This document shows positions 52,534 through 60,831 of a DNA stretch of 64,000 nt, piece by piece (position 1 is the stretch's first letter; each line of letters starts with the position of its first letter). The position numbers and the translations under genes are program-made. Under the pieces are notes generated by a model. That model saw only the letters and a program-made list of their open reading frames with translations. It had not been told where the DNA came from and made no database searches. This DNA is from Microbacterium candidum (GTDB lineage: Bacteria > Actinomycetota > Actinomycetes > Actinomycetales > Microbacteriaceae), in assembly GCF_030315975.1 (NCBI RefSeq), contig NZ_JASXSZ010000001.1, positions 434,001 through 498,000 on the forward strand, in the 5' to 3' direction.

Positions 52534-53817
52534 TCAGAGGAGCTCTTCGAGGAGCTCGGCGGCCCGCGGCGCGCCTCCCAGCCCGTCGAGCTGACGGGCG
52601 AGGGAGGCGGCGGCATCACGGAAGCCGCGCTCCGTGCGCACGCGCGAGACGCCGTCGCGCACTTGCGCCGCCGTCGGCGTGCCGGTCTTCAGGTTCACCC
52701 CCGCGCCGGCCCAGGCCACGCGGGCGGCGGTCTCGGGCTTGTCGAGATCGCCGCCCGCGACGACGAGTGGGACGCCATGCGCCAGCGAGGCGAGCACACC
52801 GCCCCAGCCGCCGTTCGTGACGATGACGCAGGTGCGGGGGAGGAGCTGCGCGTACGGCAGGAACCCCGCGACCCGCACGTTCCCCGGCACCGCGAAGGGC
52901 AGCTCGTCGCGCCCCGGGACGCCTGTCGAGACGACCACGAGCGCGTCCGTGTCGGCGAGCGCCTCGATCGCGGGCCGGATGAGGTCGCCCGGGTCGATGT
53001 TCTGCGTGCCCTGAGTGACGTGCACGACCTCCCGCCCGTCGAGATCCGCCCACCAGGACGGCAGGGAGGACGCCGCAGTCCCCGCGGGCGCTGCAGCGGT
53101 GGACCGTCTCGACAGCTGCCCGACATAGGTGAGCTGGGCGGGCGCATCGGGCCGGTCGAAGTCGAGCAGCGGTGCGCCGCTCGCGAGGATGCGGTGCGGC
53201 GAGAACGTCGCCTCCGCGAAGCTGACGTCCGATGGCGGAAGGCCGGCGGCCGCGCGTGCCCGGGTGAGCGGTGCCCGCATCCGTCGCATCATGAGCGGCA
53301 CGGTGCTGCGCAGCAGTGCATCCCGAGCCCGGCCGATGAGTGTGCGCCCCGGCGCGAGGCCGAGGCCGCTCGGCGGCGCGTATCGGCTCGGCAGATTCAA
53401 TGGGAGGATCGCCACCGTCGCCCACAGGCATCCGGTCTTCTCAGCGGCGAGGGCGCCCCCGCCGACCGAGTCCTCGATGACGAGGAGGTCCCACGGATCC
53501 CGATGCCATTCGTCGAGGAGATCGGCGCATTGACCCGGCGCGGTGCTGATGAAGAGGTCTTCGATGTTGATGAAGACCTGGTCGAGCCCCTTCTTGCCGA
53601 CCATGCGCGGGAAGGTGGCGGGCAGGTCGTTCTCGTCGAAGTCGGATGCCGTCGTCCATGGGACGTGCTGTGCGCCGACGGCCTCGACCCTCGAACGGAA
53701 CGCGGCGCCCGTGTAGAACCGTACGTGGTGCCCGCGCGCGGTGAGCTCTTCGGCGACGGCGAGCATCGGGGCGACGTGCCCTGTGAAGGGCATCGCCGCC
53801 ATCATGATGCGCGCCAT
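52534..53817 (-). CDS. MGT-type glycosyltransferase
   Basis: A 427-aa GT-B glycosyltransferase of the macrolide/UDP-glycosyltransferase (GT1) group. The N-terminus RIMMAAMPFTGHVAPMLAVA has the acceptor-site His, and the C-terminal half has HVTQGTQN, GFLPYAQLLP and the sugar-nucleotide loop GGWGGVLASLAHGVPLV then AGGDLDKPETAARV. GGAGG lies 6 nt before the ATG at 53817. It probably adds a sugar to a hydrophobic small molecule, possibly to inactivate antibiotics. Convergent with the MBL gene. Confidence 0.9.
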   Translation of the reverse strand: MARIMMAAMPFTGHVAPMLAVAEELTARGHHVRFYTGAAFRSRVEAVGAQHVPWTTASDFDENDLPATFPRMVGKKGLDQVFINIEDLFISTAPGQCADLLDEWHRDPWDLLVIEDSVGGGALAAEKTGCLWATVAILPLNLPSRYAPPSGLGLAPGRTLIGRARDALLRSTVPLMMRRMRAPLTRARAAAGLPPSDVSFAEATFSPHRILASGAPLLDFDRPDAPAQLTYVGQLSRRSTAAAPAGTAASSLPSWWADLDGREVVHVTQGTQNIDPGDLIRPAIEALADTDALVVVSTGVPGRDELPFAVPGNVRVAGFLPYAQLLPRTCVIVTNGGWGGVLASLAHGVPLVVAGGDLDKPETAARVAWAGAGVNLKTGTPTAAQVRDGVSRVRTERGFRDAAASLARQLDGLGGAPRAAELLEELL

Positions 53818-53835
53818 GCGCCACCTCCTGTGCCT

Positions 53836-53859
53836 TGCGCCCACCCGCTCGTGGGCGCA
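53836..53859. terminator. Hairpin between radical SAM and glycosyltransferase genes
   Basis: TGCGCCCAC and GTGGGCGCA form a 9-bp perfect stem with a 6-nt loop, between two minus-strand genes. It may end radical SAM transcription or form part of the glycosyltransferase leader. Confidence 0.4.
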
Positions 53860-53965
53860 CCGAACCCGCCGGCGGCACCCGTCACCGCACGAGAGCGTGC
53901 AGACCCCCGGCGCGATACATTCCGCGCCGTGCTCCCATGTCAGTGATACCCGAGCACGCGCGCGG

Positions 53966-56059
53966 TCAGAAGAGTCGGTCGGCCGCCAGCGCGCCGAGGG
54001 GCGGCCCCGTCTTGCGGATCGTCGCGCTTGCCGCGAGACCGGAGACCGGTCCGCGGCGAGGACCGTCTTCCTCGTCGCGGCCGTCGAGGCCGTGGGCGCG
54101 CACGAGCGGTCGAACGCGCCGCGCGAGCCACTGACGGTAGGCCTTGGGCGCCGCCGCCGCGGCCCCGGGATACAGGCCGCGATACGACGACAACAGGTCT
54201 GGACGCTCGCGCTCGAGCCATTGGAAGAACCACGGCTTCACGCCGGGTCGCAGATGCAGTGCGCCGAACACGACACTGCGGGCGCCCGCATCCTTGATGC
54301 GCGTGAGCGCCTCGTCGATCGAGGAGGTCGAGTCGGTCAGGTGGGGGAGGATCGGCATCATGAAGACGGTGACGCCGAACCCCGCCTCCGCGGCCGCGCG
54401 CACGGTCTCGAGGCGTGCGGATGCACTCGGGGTTCCCGGCTCGATCGAATGCTGAAGCGCATCGTCGAACACCGCGATCGAGGTTGCGAGCGTGACGTCG
54501 ACGTGGCTGGAGGCCTCCTTCAGCAGCGGCAGGTCGCGCCGCACCAAGGTGCCCTTCGTGAGCACCGAGAACGACGTGCCCGACTCGGTGAGTGCGGAGA
54601 TGATCCCGGGCATCAGCCGGTAGCGGCCTTCGGCCCGCTGATACGGGTCGGTGTTGGTGCCCAGGGCGACCGGGTCTCGCTGCCACGTGCCGCGCCGCAG
54701 CTCCCGCTGCAGGACGTCGGCGACATTGATCTTGACGACGATCTGCGAATCGAAGTCATGTCCGGCGTCGAGATCGAGGTACTCGTGCGTGCCGCGGGCG
54801 AAGCAATTGTGGCTGATCACGCCGTTCGCGATGAAGTCGTTGGTTCCGGTTGTGATGTCGACCATCTCCATGTCGACGCCCACGTCTTCGATCGATACGA
54901 CGCGCAGGTCGGCGACGGTTTTCACCGCGGTCCCGAGGATCGACAGTTTTCGGCTGATCGCGGGCCGGGTCGCCGCGAAGAAGCGCTGACGCGAAGGGAG
55001 TCCGCCGGTGATCCGGACGTTCGCGACTCCGATGGAATTCGCGGGTTCACGGATCGCGGGAATGCACAGCCGGGTCAAGGCATCGACCACGAGCTGAAGG
55101 ATGCTCTCATCGTTGTTCGATATCCGTAGGACACCCCGCGAATGCGAGCCCTCCGCATCGAAGATCCCGGACAGGAAACCGGCCTGCCAGACGGCGCTCA
55201 CGTCGTCCGGTGGCTCGATCAGCTTCTCGATCGTGGCAACATCCGTCCTGCGTCCGGAGTGGATCGCCTCCACCGGGCGCCGTCGATCCGATCCTGGTGC
55301 GAACGGCCGCCGTCGGGTCTCGATCCCTTCTGCGAGGAGGTACGCCCGAGTACGATCGAGCGTCTCGACATCTGCGAGGGCGAGCCGGAAGAGGTGGATG
55401 TCGCGCGTGCGCGTCGCGGACGGGTAGCGCCCGTGGAAGATCATCCCGTCGCCCTTGATCATGCCCGACAGATATCCGCGGCGAAACTCCTCGGACTCGT
55501 CCGGAGACGCGTCGACGCCGCCGAAGCCGAGGAGCCGGTTGGATGTGGTGAGGTGCGGGCGACGGCGAGCGCCGTTCATCGCTCCGGTGACATGCTTCCA
55601 GCCGCGTTCGGTCAAGAATCGGTGATCACCGCTCGCGATGACGATGGTGCCGTCGGCGAGAGTGACGCGATACGCGCGCTTCCGGGTCGTCCAGGTGGCC
55701 TTGACCGCGGTGCGGACGTAGCGCCGGTAGTCGCCCTGCCTCTCCGTGCCGACGATCTCGTCGCCGACAGCGAGCGTGCCGATCGGACGGTGTCGCCCGT
55801 CCGCGCACAGGACGAGCGTGTCGGGCGCGACGCAGTACGTGCACGCATGGGTGCATCCCCGATAAGGATTCACCGTCCAGTCGAACGGCATCGCCGATGC
55901 GCCGGGCACATGGTTGAGCGCGCTCCGCGCCATCACCTCATGGAACGTGATGCCCGCGAATTCGGGCGTCGTCACACTGCGGACGAGGCCGTTGATGCGT
56001 TCGAGCCCCGGCAGCGCCGCGGCATCCGCAACACCCAACTCCTGCCCTGCCCATCGCAT
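53966..56059 (-). CDS. Rv2578c-type radical SAM protein containing an intein
   Basis: The 697-aa precursor has an intein at residues 76-418. After removal the host protein is ~354 residues and carries the radical SAM motif CTHACTYCFARGTHEY (CX3CX2C; Cys69, Cys73 and, after splicing, Cys419), binding a 4Fe-4S cluster. The N-terminal segment PFDWTVNPYRGC and later VTLATSI and PILPHLTDS match the Rv2578c family related to spore-photoproduct-lyase-like radical SAM enzymes of unknown substrate. The start ATG follows a TTGACA/TCTACT promoter with no ribosome site. Activity depends on splicing since the third cluster Cys is the +1 residue. Confidence 0.93.
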   Translation of the reverse strand: MRWAGQELGVADAAALPGLERINGLVRSVTTPEFAGITFHEVMARSALNHVPGASAMPFDWTVNPYRGCTHACTYCVAPDTLVLCADGRHRPIGTLAVGDEIVGTERQGDYRRYVRTAVKATWTTRKRAYRVTLADGTIVIASGDHRFLTERGWKHVTGAMNGARRRPHLTTSNRLLGFGGVDASPDESEEFRRGYLSGMIKGDGMIFHGRYPSATRTRDIHLFRLALADVETLDRTRAYLLAEGIETRRRPFAPGSDRRRPVEAIHSGRRTDVATIEKLIEPPDDVSAVWQAGFLSGIFDAEGSHSRGVLRISNNDESILQLVVDALTRLCIPAIREPANSIGVANVRITGGLPSRQRFFAATRPAISRKLSILGTAVKTVADLRVVSIEDVGVDMEMVDITTGTNDFIANGVISHNCFARGTHEYLDLDAGHDFDSQIVVKINVADVLQRELRRGTWQRDPVALGTNTDPYQRAEGRYRLMPGIISALTESGTSFSVLTKGTLVRRDLPLLKEASSHVDVTLATSIAVFDDALQHSIEPGTPSASARLETVRAAAEAGFGVTVFMMPILPHLTDSTSSIDEALTRIKDAGARSVVFGALHLRPGVKPWFFQWLERERPDLLSSYRGLYPGAAAAAPKAYRQWLARRVRPLVRAHGLDGRDEEDGPRRGPVSGLAASATIRKTGPPLGALAADRLF
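54806..55834 (-). mobile_element. Intein with LAGLIDADG homing endonuclease
   Basis: A 343-residue in-frame insert begins with Cys76 (CVAPDTLVLCADGRH, block A), has block B ASGDHRFLT with the assisting His146, two LAGLIDADG helices (LSGMIKGDG near 197-205 and LSGIFDAEG near 296-304), and ends DFIANGVISHN before Cys419. All splicing residues (Cys1, His in block B, His-Asn, +1 Cys) are present, so it should splice and the endonuclease may be active. Local base composition is somewhat less GC-rich than its flanks, in keeping with transfer. Confidence 0.93.
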
Positions 56060-56065
56060 GCGACA

Positions 56066-56094
56066 AGTAGAACATGAGTGCGATAAAGTGTCAA
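56066..56094 (-). promoter_or_regulatory. Leaderless promoter of the radical SAM gene
   Basis: On the minus strand TTGACA (56089-56094) and TCTACT (56066-56071) are 17 bp apart, and the -10 ends 6 nt before the ATG at 56059, predicting transcription from the start codon. Confidence 0.7.
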
Positions 56095-56114
56095 GCGAGC
56101 TTCGAAGATATCGA

Positions 56115-57023
56115 CTACAAACGCACGACGACCTTGCCGGTCAGATGACGGCTCTCGAGGAGTCGGAAGGCGTCCTGCACGTCGTCCAGCGCGAACTCCT
56201 CCTGCACGGAGAACGAGAGCTCGCCGTTCGCCACGTAGTCCGCGAGCTTCTGCAGCACCTCCGCCGAGCGCTCGCTCCCCGGAGTCACCAGCCCGAACTC
56301 CTCGGCGCCCGGGTAGTCCGCGATCGTGCAGATCCGGCTCGGGTCGACGCCGAGCGCGAGTGCGACCTCGACCGTCGCGCGACCCTGTGCGTCCATCACA
56401 GCCGTCACCGGGCCGAGCGCGCGCACGGCGTCCAGGAGTCCTTCGCCGTACGCGACCGGCTCGATCCCGACCTCGCGGAGGCGTTCGTGGTTCCGCGGGC
56501 TCGCCGTGCCGATCACGCGGGCGCCCTTGCGGCGTGCGAGCTGGGCGTACAGGAACCCCACCCCGCCGGAGGCGGCCCCCACGAGCACCGTGTCGTCTTC
56601 GCCGACGGGCATCGCGCGCAGGCACGAGACGGCTGTCAGCCCAGGAGTGGCGAGGGATGCGGCGACCCCCCACGGAAGGTTCTCGGGCTTGCGCGCGAGG
56701 TTCGCGGATGCGACGGCGAGCCGTTCGCGCAGCGTCGATCCTCCCCATCCGAGCACCTCGTCGTCGGCTTCGACGTAGGACCCGTCGAAGTACTGCGCGC
56801 CCAGGCCGTCGCGGGTGGCCGTTCCGGCGAAGTCTCCGCCGAGACCGCGCGGGAACGCACTCTTCAGGGGTGCGATCCCGGAGCGGGCCTTCGCATCCCA
56901 GTAGTTCAGCCCGACGGCTTCCACGGCGACCACGACCTGACCGTCTTTCGGCGTGGGCTCGGTCACATCGGCGATGTACAGGACCTCCGGTCCGCCCACT
57001 TCGTCGTATCGCACGGCTCTCAT
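56115..57023 (-). CDS. Quinone oxidoreductase-like MDR protein
   Basis: A 302-aa NADPH-dependent oxidoreductase of the zinc-independent medium-chain family. It starts MRAVRYDEVGGPEVLYIADV, has GLNYWDAKARSG, the cofactor loop VGAASGGVGFLYAQLAR, and the C-terminal RHLTGKVVVRL. No zinc ligands are present. Roles in this family are reduction of quinones or enones. It stands between the radical SAM gene and a carboxypeptidase gene on the same strand. Confidence 0.9.
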   Translation of the reverse strand: MRAVRYDEVGGPEVLYIADVTEPTPKDGQVVVAVEAVGLNYWDAKARSGIAPLKSAFPRGLGGDFAGTATRDGLGAQYFDGSYVEADDEVLGWGGSTLRERLAVASANLARKPENLPWGVAASLATPGLTAVSCLRAMPVGEDDTVLVGAASGGVGFLYAQLARRKGARVIGTASPRNHERLREVGIEPVAYGEGLLDAVRALGPVTAVMDAQGRATVEVALALGVDPSRICTIADYPGAEEFGLVTPGSERSAEVLQKLADYVANGELSFSVQEEFALDDVQDAFRLLESRHLTGKVVVRL

Positions 57024-57049
57024 GCGTCGATCATGCACCAGTCGCGGGG

Positions 57050-58312
57050 TCAATAGGTGGGGGCGGGCGGAAGCCCGAAGAACTCCTCGAGGGTGTGGAA
57101 CCCGCCATCGTGGTAGGCCTTCGCGAGCCCGACGCCGATGAAGCGCAGATGCCACGGCTCGGAGTCGTAACCGGTCACCGGCGTATGGCCCTGCTCGTAC
57201 CGCACGATGAAGCCGTACTCCCACGCGTGGTCGAGGATGAACTGGTCCTGCGGCGTGCCCGCGAGGGAGTCCAGGTTCCCGCACGAACCGTTGCACGGCT
57301 CGACATCGGTCGCGAGACCGGACTGGTGCTCGCTGAACCCCGGGCGCGCGCTCACGAGGTCGGCGTTCGCGGTGCCGCGCGTGTGCACCTGGATCCCGTA
57401 GTTCCCGATCTGCGTCTGATACGAGCGATAGCCGCTGTTGACCGCGATCTCGCCGGCCCCTGCCTGCTTCGCCGCCGCGACGAGGTTCGAGAGACCCGCG
57501 GCCGCATCCGCGCGGAGCGGTTGGCGTCCGAGGTCGCGGACTCCGGCAGGCATCACGAGGGGCGAGGGGGCGTAGTCCTTCGGAGAGTAAGGGCGCTGTT
57601 TGTTGACGACGACCCACGTGAAGTGGGGATCGTCCAGGTGGACGCACGGGGCGCCGCCGGAGACGACGGTGTCGCGGAACTCCGTGCCTCCTCCGGCGGC
57701 CTTCACGGCCGCCTCGGTGTCGTGGGCGGCCAGTGCGGCGGTGAACGCGGCATTGTCGCAGAGGCTCTTCGCCGCCGGAGGAGGGGTCGCGGCGGCGGCG
57801 ACCGGTGCGGTGCTGGTCACGGGACGATGCGAGTGCGTCGCGGCCGCGGCGGGCGTGCTCGTCTGCGCCAGTGCGGCGGCGGTGACGGCGATCGTCCCGC
57901 CGACGAGGAGGGTCGCGGCGGCGACGACGGTGAACAGACCCCGGATGCGGCGCGCCCGCCGCACTGCGGCCGTGCGGACCTCATCCACCGCATCGCCGAG
58001 GATGTCGGCGTTCGCATGCCGCGACGGACGGACATGCCGCGTGCGCGCGGGCGCAGGTGCCGTGGTGTGCGCTGCGGTGTGCGTGCGCATGCCGGCTCGC
58101 GACATCCCTGTGCTGCCGATGGTGCCGCGCGCAGGCGCGTTGATGAAGGCCTCGAGTGTGATCGGCTCGGGTTCCGGCGCCGGCTGCGGCGTCGGCTCCG
58201 GAACCGCTGTCGTGGGGACCACGATGTCCGCGGTGCGAGCGGCCTCGGCCGCCGCGCGCGCGGCGCGTCGAGTCAGCGGCGTGCCGGTAGGGGGATCCGT
58301 CACGGCCCCCAT
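57050..58312 (-). CDS. M15 family D,D-carboxypeptidase (VanY-like)
   Basis: A 420-aa cell-wall peptidase. Residues 1-145 are cytoplasmic and rich in Ala, Pro, Thr and Arg, then one membrane span (LFTVVAAATLLVGGTIAVTA), a linker, and a C-terminal VanY-type domain with SGYRSYQTQ, SARPGFSEHQSGLATDVE (zinc His and Asp) and EPWHLRFIG (catalytic region and zinc His). It trims D-Ala from peptidoglycan stem peptides outside the membrane. Start ATG 58312 is chosen with AGGTG upstream; GTG 58303 is an alternative. Divergent from the acyl-CoA dehydrogenase. Confidence 0.9.
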   Translation of the reverse strand: MGAVTDPPTGTPLTRRAARAAAEAARTADIVVPTTAVPEPTPQPAPEPEPITLEAFINAPARGTIGSTGMSRAGMRTHTAAHTTAPAPARTRHVRPSRHANADILGDAVDEVRTAAVRRARRIRGLFTVVAAATLLVGGTIAVTAAALAQTSTPAAAATHSHRPVTSTAPVAAAATPPPAAKSLCDNAAFTAALAAHDTEAAVKAAGGGTEFRDTVVSGGAPCVHLDDPHFTWVVVNKQRPYSPKDYAPSPLVMPAGVRDLGRQPLRADAAAGLSNLVAAAKQAGAGEIAVNSGYRSYQTQIGNYGIQVHTRGTANADLVSARPGFSEHQSGLATDVEPCNGSCGNLDSLAGTPQDQFILDHAWEYGFIVRYEQGHTPVTGYDSEPWHLRFIGVGLAKAYHDGGFHTLEEFFGLPPAPTY

Positions 58313-58460
58313 TGTGCCGCACCTGCCTGAGCGGCCCGTCCGAATCCGGCGCACGACCGGCCCCGAACGCGTGCTGGGCCGACGCTGGACCAGCACCCAG
58401 TGAGACTGAGTACCATAGACGGTGAGAGTGAGTTTCAAACACAAAGAGGAGGACGCCGCG

Positions 58461-59624
58461 ATGGAGCGGAGCATCTACGACGAGGACCACGACGCGTTCC
58501 GCGACGTCGTCAAGGAATTCATCAAGCGCTACGCCACCGACGAGAAGCGCAAGCAGTGGGAGCGCGACGGCGAGATCGACCGCGCCACCATGCTCGCTGC
58601 GGGCGAGGCCGGCATCATCGGGCTGAGCGTGCCGGAGGAGTTCGGCGGCGCGGGGATGCTGCAGGACTACCGCTTCCGGTCGATCGTCCTCGAGGAGACC
58701 ATCGGCGCCGGCCAGGGGTCGCTCGCCGGTGCCCTCGGCATCCAGGACGACCTCGCCGTGCCGTACATCGCCCACATGGGCACGCAGGAGCAGAAGGAGA
58801 AGTGGCTGCCCCGCATGGCGACCGGTGAGATCCTCGGCGCCCTCGCGATGACCGAGCCGGGCGCCGGAAGCGACCTGCGCGGCATCAAGACCACGGCCAA
58901 GCGGGCCGAAGGCGGCTACATCGTCAACGGCGCGAAGACGTTCATCTCGAGCGGCAAGACCGCCGACATCGTCGTGACGTTCGTGAAGACCGGCGAGGGC
59001 AACCGCCCGGACGCGTTCAGCCTCCTCATCCTCGAGGACGGCATGAAGGGCTTCGACCACAGCAAGAAGCTAGAGAAGATGGGCTTCCACGGGTGGGACA
59101 CGGCGGAGATGTCGTTCACCGACGTGTTCGTCCCCGAGGAGAACCTCATCGGCGGCCGCGAGGGCCTCGGCTTCATCCAGCTCATGATGAACCTGCCGCT
59201 CGAGCGCCTGTCGATCGGCGTCGCCGCCGCCGCCGCGGGTGAGGCGGCGTTCGCCTGGACGCGCGACTACGTGTCGAGCCGCGAGGCTTTCGGACAGCCG
59301 GTCGCCGACTTCCAGAACACGCGCTTCAAGCTCGCCGACATGGCGACCACGGTCGACGTCATGTGGGCCTACGTCGACCGCGCGATGATGCTGTACAAGG
59401 ACGCGAAGCTCACCGCCGAAGAAGCCGCCAAGGTCAAGTTCTGGGCGACCGATCGCGAGTGGGAGCTCCTCGACACCGGCGTGCAGCTGCACGGCGGTTA
59501 CGGCTACATCACCGAGTACCCGATCGCGCGCGCGTTCCTGGACGCCCGCGTGCACCGCATCTACGGCGGCACGAACGAGATCATGCGCGACCTCGTCTCG
59601 CGCCAGATCGTCGGCAAGCGCTGA
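58461..59624 (+). CDS. Acyl-CoA dehydrogenase
   Basis: A 387-aa flavoenzyme that introduces a trans-2 double bond in acyl-CoA. It has ALAMTEPGAGSDLRGIKTTA (family signature 1) and the C-terminal YGGTNEIMRDLVSRQIVG (signature 2). The catalytic base is likely Glu248 in LPLERLSIG, the position used by long-chain and isovaleryl enzymes, since the alternative position (YEGT in medium-chain enzymes) is Gly here. AGAGGAGG lies 8 nt before the ATG. No electron-transfer flavoprotein gene is adjacent. Confidence 0.93.
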   Translation: MERSIYDEDHDAFRDVVKEFIKRYATDEKRKQWERDGEIDRATMLAAGEAGIIGLSVPEEFGGAGMLQDYRFRSIVLEETIGAGQGSLAGALGIQDDLAVPYIAHMGTQEQKEKWLPRMATGEILGALAMTEPGAGSDLRGIKTTAKRAEGGYIVNGAKTFISSGKTADIVVTFVKTGEGNRPDAFSLLILEDGMKGFDHSKKLEKMGFHGWDTAEMSFTDVFVPEENLIGGREGLGFIQLMMNLPLERLSIGVAAAAAGEAAFAWTRDYVSSREAFGQPVADFQNTRFKLADMATTVDVMWAYVDRAMMLYKDAKLTAEEAAKVKFWATDREWELLDTGVQLHGGYGYITEYPIARAFLDARVHRIYGGTNEIMRDLVSRQIVGKR

Positions 59625-59637
59625 CATCAGATCGCGC

Positions 59638-59666
59638 GAACGCCGTCTCCTTCGGAGGCGGCGTTC
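59638..59666 (+). terminator. Terminator of the acyl-CoA dehydrogenase gene
   Basis: GAACGCCGTCTCC and GGAGGCGGCGTTC form a 13-bp stem (one G-T pair) with a 3-nt loop, 13 nt after the stop codon. Confidence 0.75.
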
Positions 59667-59672
59667 CGCGTT

Positions 59673-59843
59673 TCAGCGCCGGGAGCGTCGCGCGCGGATT
59701 CCGACGACGACGGCGACGAGGACGACGATGCCGACGATCGCGAGCGCGACCGGCCCCGCCCACGCCGACGTGAAGTCCGGGTAGGCAGCGGTGTCGTCGC
59801 ATCCGGCGACCGCGCACGACATCGGGACGATCAGGTGCAGCAT
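59673..59843 (-). CDS. 56-aa small membrane protein
   Basis: A short frame encodes MLHLIVPMSCAVAGCDDTAA, then YPDFTSAWAG, one hydrophobic span (PVALAIVGIVVLVAVVVGI) and a basic end RARRSRR, fitting an N-out, C-in membrane micro-protein. GGAGGA lies directly before the ATG at 59843. I do not recognise a family. It is convergent with the acyl-CoA dehydrogenase gene, sharing its terminator region. Confidence 0.6.
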   Translation of the reverse strand: MLHLIVPMSCAVAGCDDTAAYPDFTSAWAGPVALAIVGIVVLVAVVVGIRARRSRR

Positions 59844-59923
59844 GGCTCCTCCGCATCCATCGTGATCCGGGGGTGGATGCGGCGGCCAGGCCCGTCACCG
59901 CATCGTTACGCGTGGACCCGCGT

Positions 59924-60004
59924 GCAGAACTCCACCGATTCGCGCATGAGCGCGTTCGGACTGCCGGGTTCGACCGGAACCACGCCGGATCGGTGGAGTT
60001 CTGC
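59924..60004. repeat. Inverted repeat 3' of ecfT
   Basis: GCAGAACTCCACCGAT (59924-59939) and ATCGGTGGAGTTCTGC (59989-60004) are perfect complements, with two smaller hairpins (CGCGCATGAGCGCG, GTTCGACCGGAAC) between. It lies just after the ecfT stop on the minus strand and is unlike families A and B. Confidence 0.7.
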
Positions 60005-60027
60005 GCCGCATGCGGCGCGTGTCGCGG

Positions 60028-60831
60028 TCAGACGAGCACGAAGAGCGCGGCCGAGACAGCCCAGAAGATCAGGATGAAGACGACGTCGCGCGCGCGGAAC
60101 GGGACGGTGTGGCGCTCCGTGCGGGTCGGATGGGCGCCGAAGGCGCGCGCATCCATCGCCAGTGCCACCCGCTCCGCGTGCCGGATCGCGCCCGCGAGCA
60201 GGGGGACGACGTAGCCGGCGCCCCGCGCGATCGCGGCGAACGGCCCGCGCCCGCCGTGGGCGCCGCGGATGCGGTGGGCCTGCCGGATGAGGTCGAGTTC
60301 GTGGCGGAACCGCGGTACGAACCGGAAGGCCGCGATGGCCGTGTAGCCCACGCGGTAGGGCACGCGCAGCTGCTGCACGAGTGATCGGGCGAGGTCCGGC
60401 CCCGTCGTCGTCGTGCCGGCGATAAGCGCGAGCGCCACGATCGCGACGAGCCGCAGCGCGGTCGCGAGTCCGACCTGGACGGCACCGCCGTACAGCGTCC
60501 AGCCGCCGATCTGCAGCACGACCACGTCATGGGAGACGTTGGCGGGATCGGTCCACACCGCGAGACCGAATCCGACGATCGCGACCGCAACGGGCAGGGC
60601 AACGAACAGGGTGAGGGCGATCGTGCGGGTGAACCGCATCCCGATCAGCAGCGTGACATACGCCAGCGCGATGAAGGCGAGCGGGGTGGCGAGATCGCGG
60701 ACGAAGACGAGCAGCAGCATCGCGGGCAGGGGTGCGGCGAGCTTCGCGAGCGGGTTCAGCGCGTACAGGAACCGAGGGGATGCCGCACCCCCGGCGATGT
60801 CCGCGCCCTCCGCGTACGGATCGACGGTCAC
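60028..60831 (-). CDS. ECF transporter T component (YkoC-like)
   Basis: A 267-aa membrane protein of the energy-coupling factor T family. It has ~5-6 helices, the coupling segments VPYRVGYTAIAAFRFVPRF and ERVALAMDARAFGAHPTRTE (Ala-Arg-Ala/Gly type motifs contacting the ATPase). It overlaps the ATPase gene by 4 nt and is third in the S-A-T operon. The three-gene arrangement matches YkoEDC, a predicted thiamine-precursor importer. Confidence 0.9.
   Translation of the reverse strand: MTVDPYAEGADIAGGAASPRFLYALNPLAKLAAPLPAMLLLVFVRDLATPLAFIALAYVTLLIGMRFTRTIALTLFVALPVAVAIVGFGLAVWTDPANVSHDVVVLQIGGWTLYGGAVQVGLATALRLVAIVALALIAGTTTTGPDLARSLVQQLRVPYRVGYTAIAAFRFVPRFRHELDLIRQAHRIRGAHGGRGPFAAIARGAGYVVPLLAGAIRHAERVALAMDARAFGAHPTRTERHTVPFRARDVVFILIFWAVSAALFVLV

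Noticed and set aside
54806..55834. Intein as a separate homing endonuclease gene
   Set aside because: It is in frame with the host protein, has no start signals of its own, and carries complete splice motifs at both ends.
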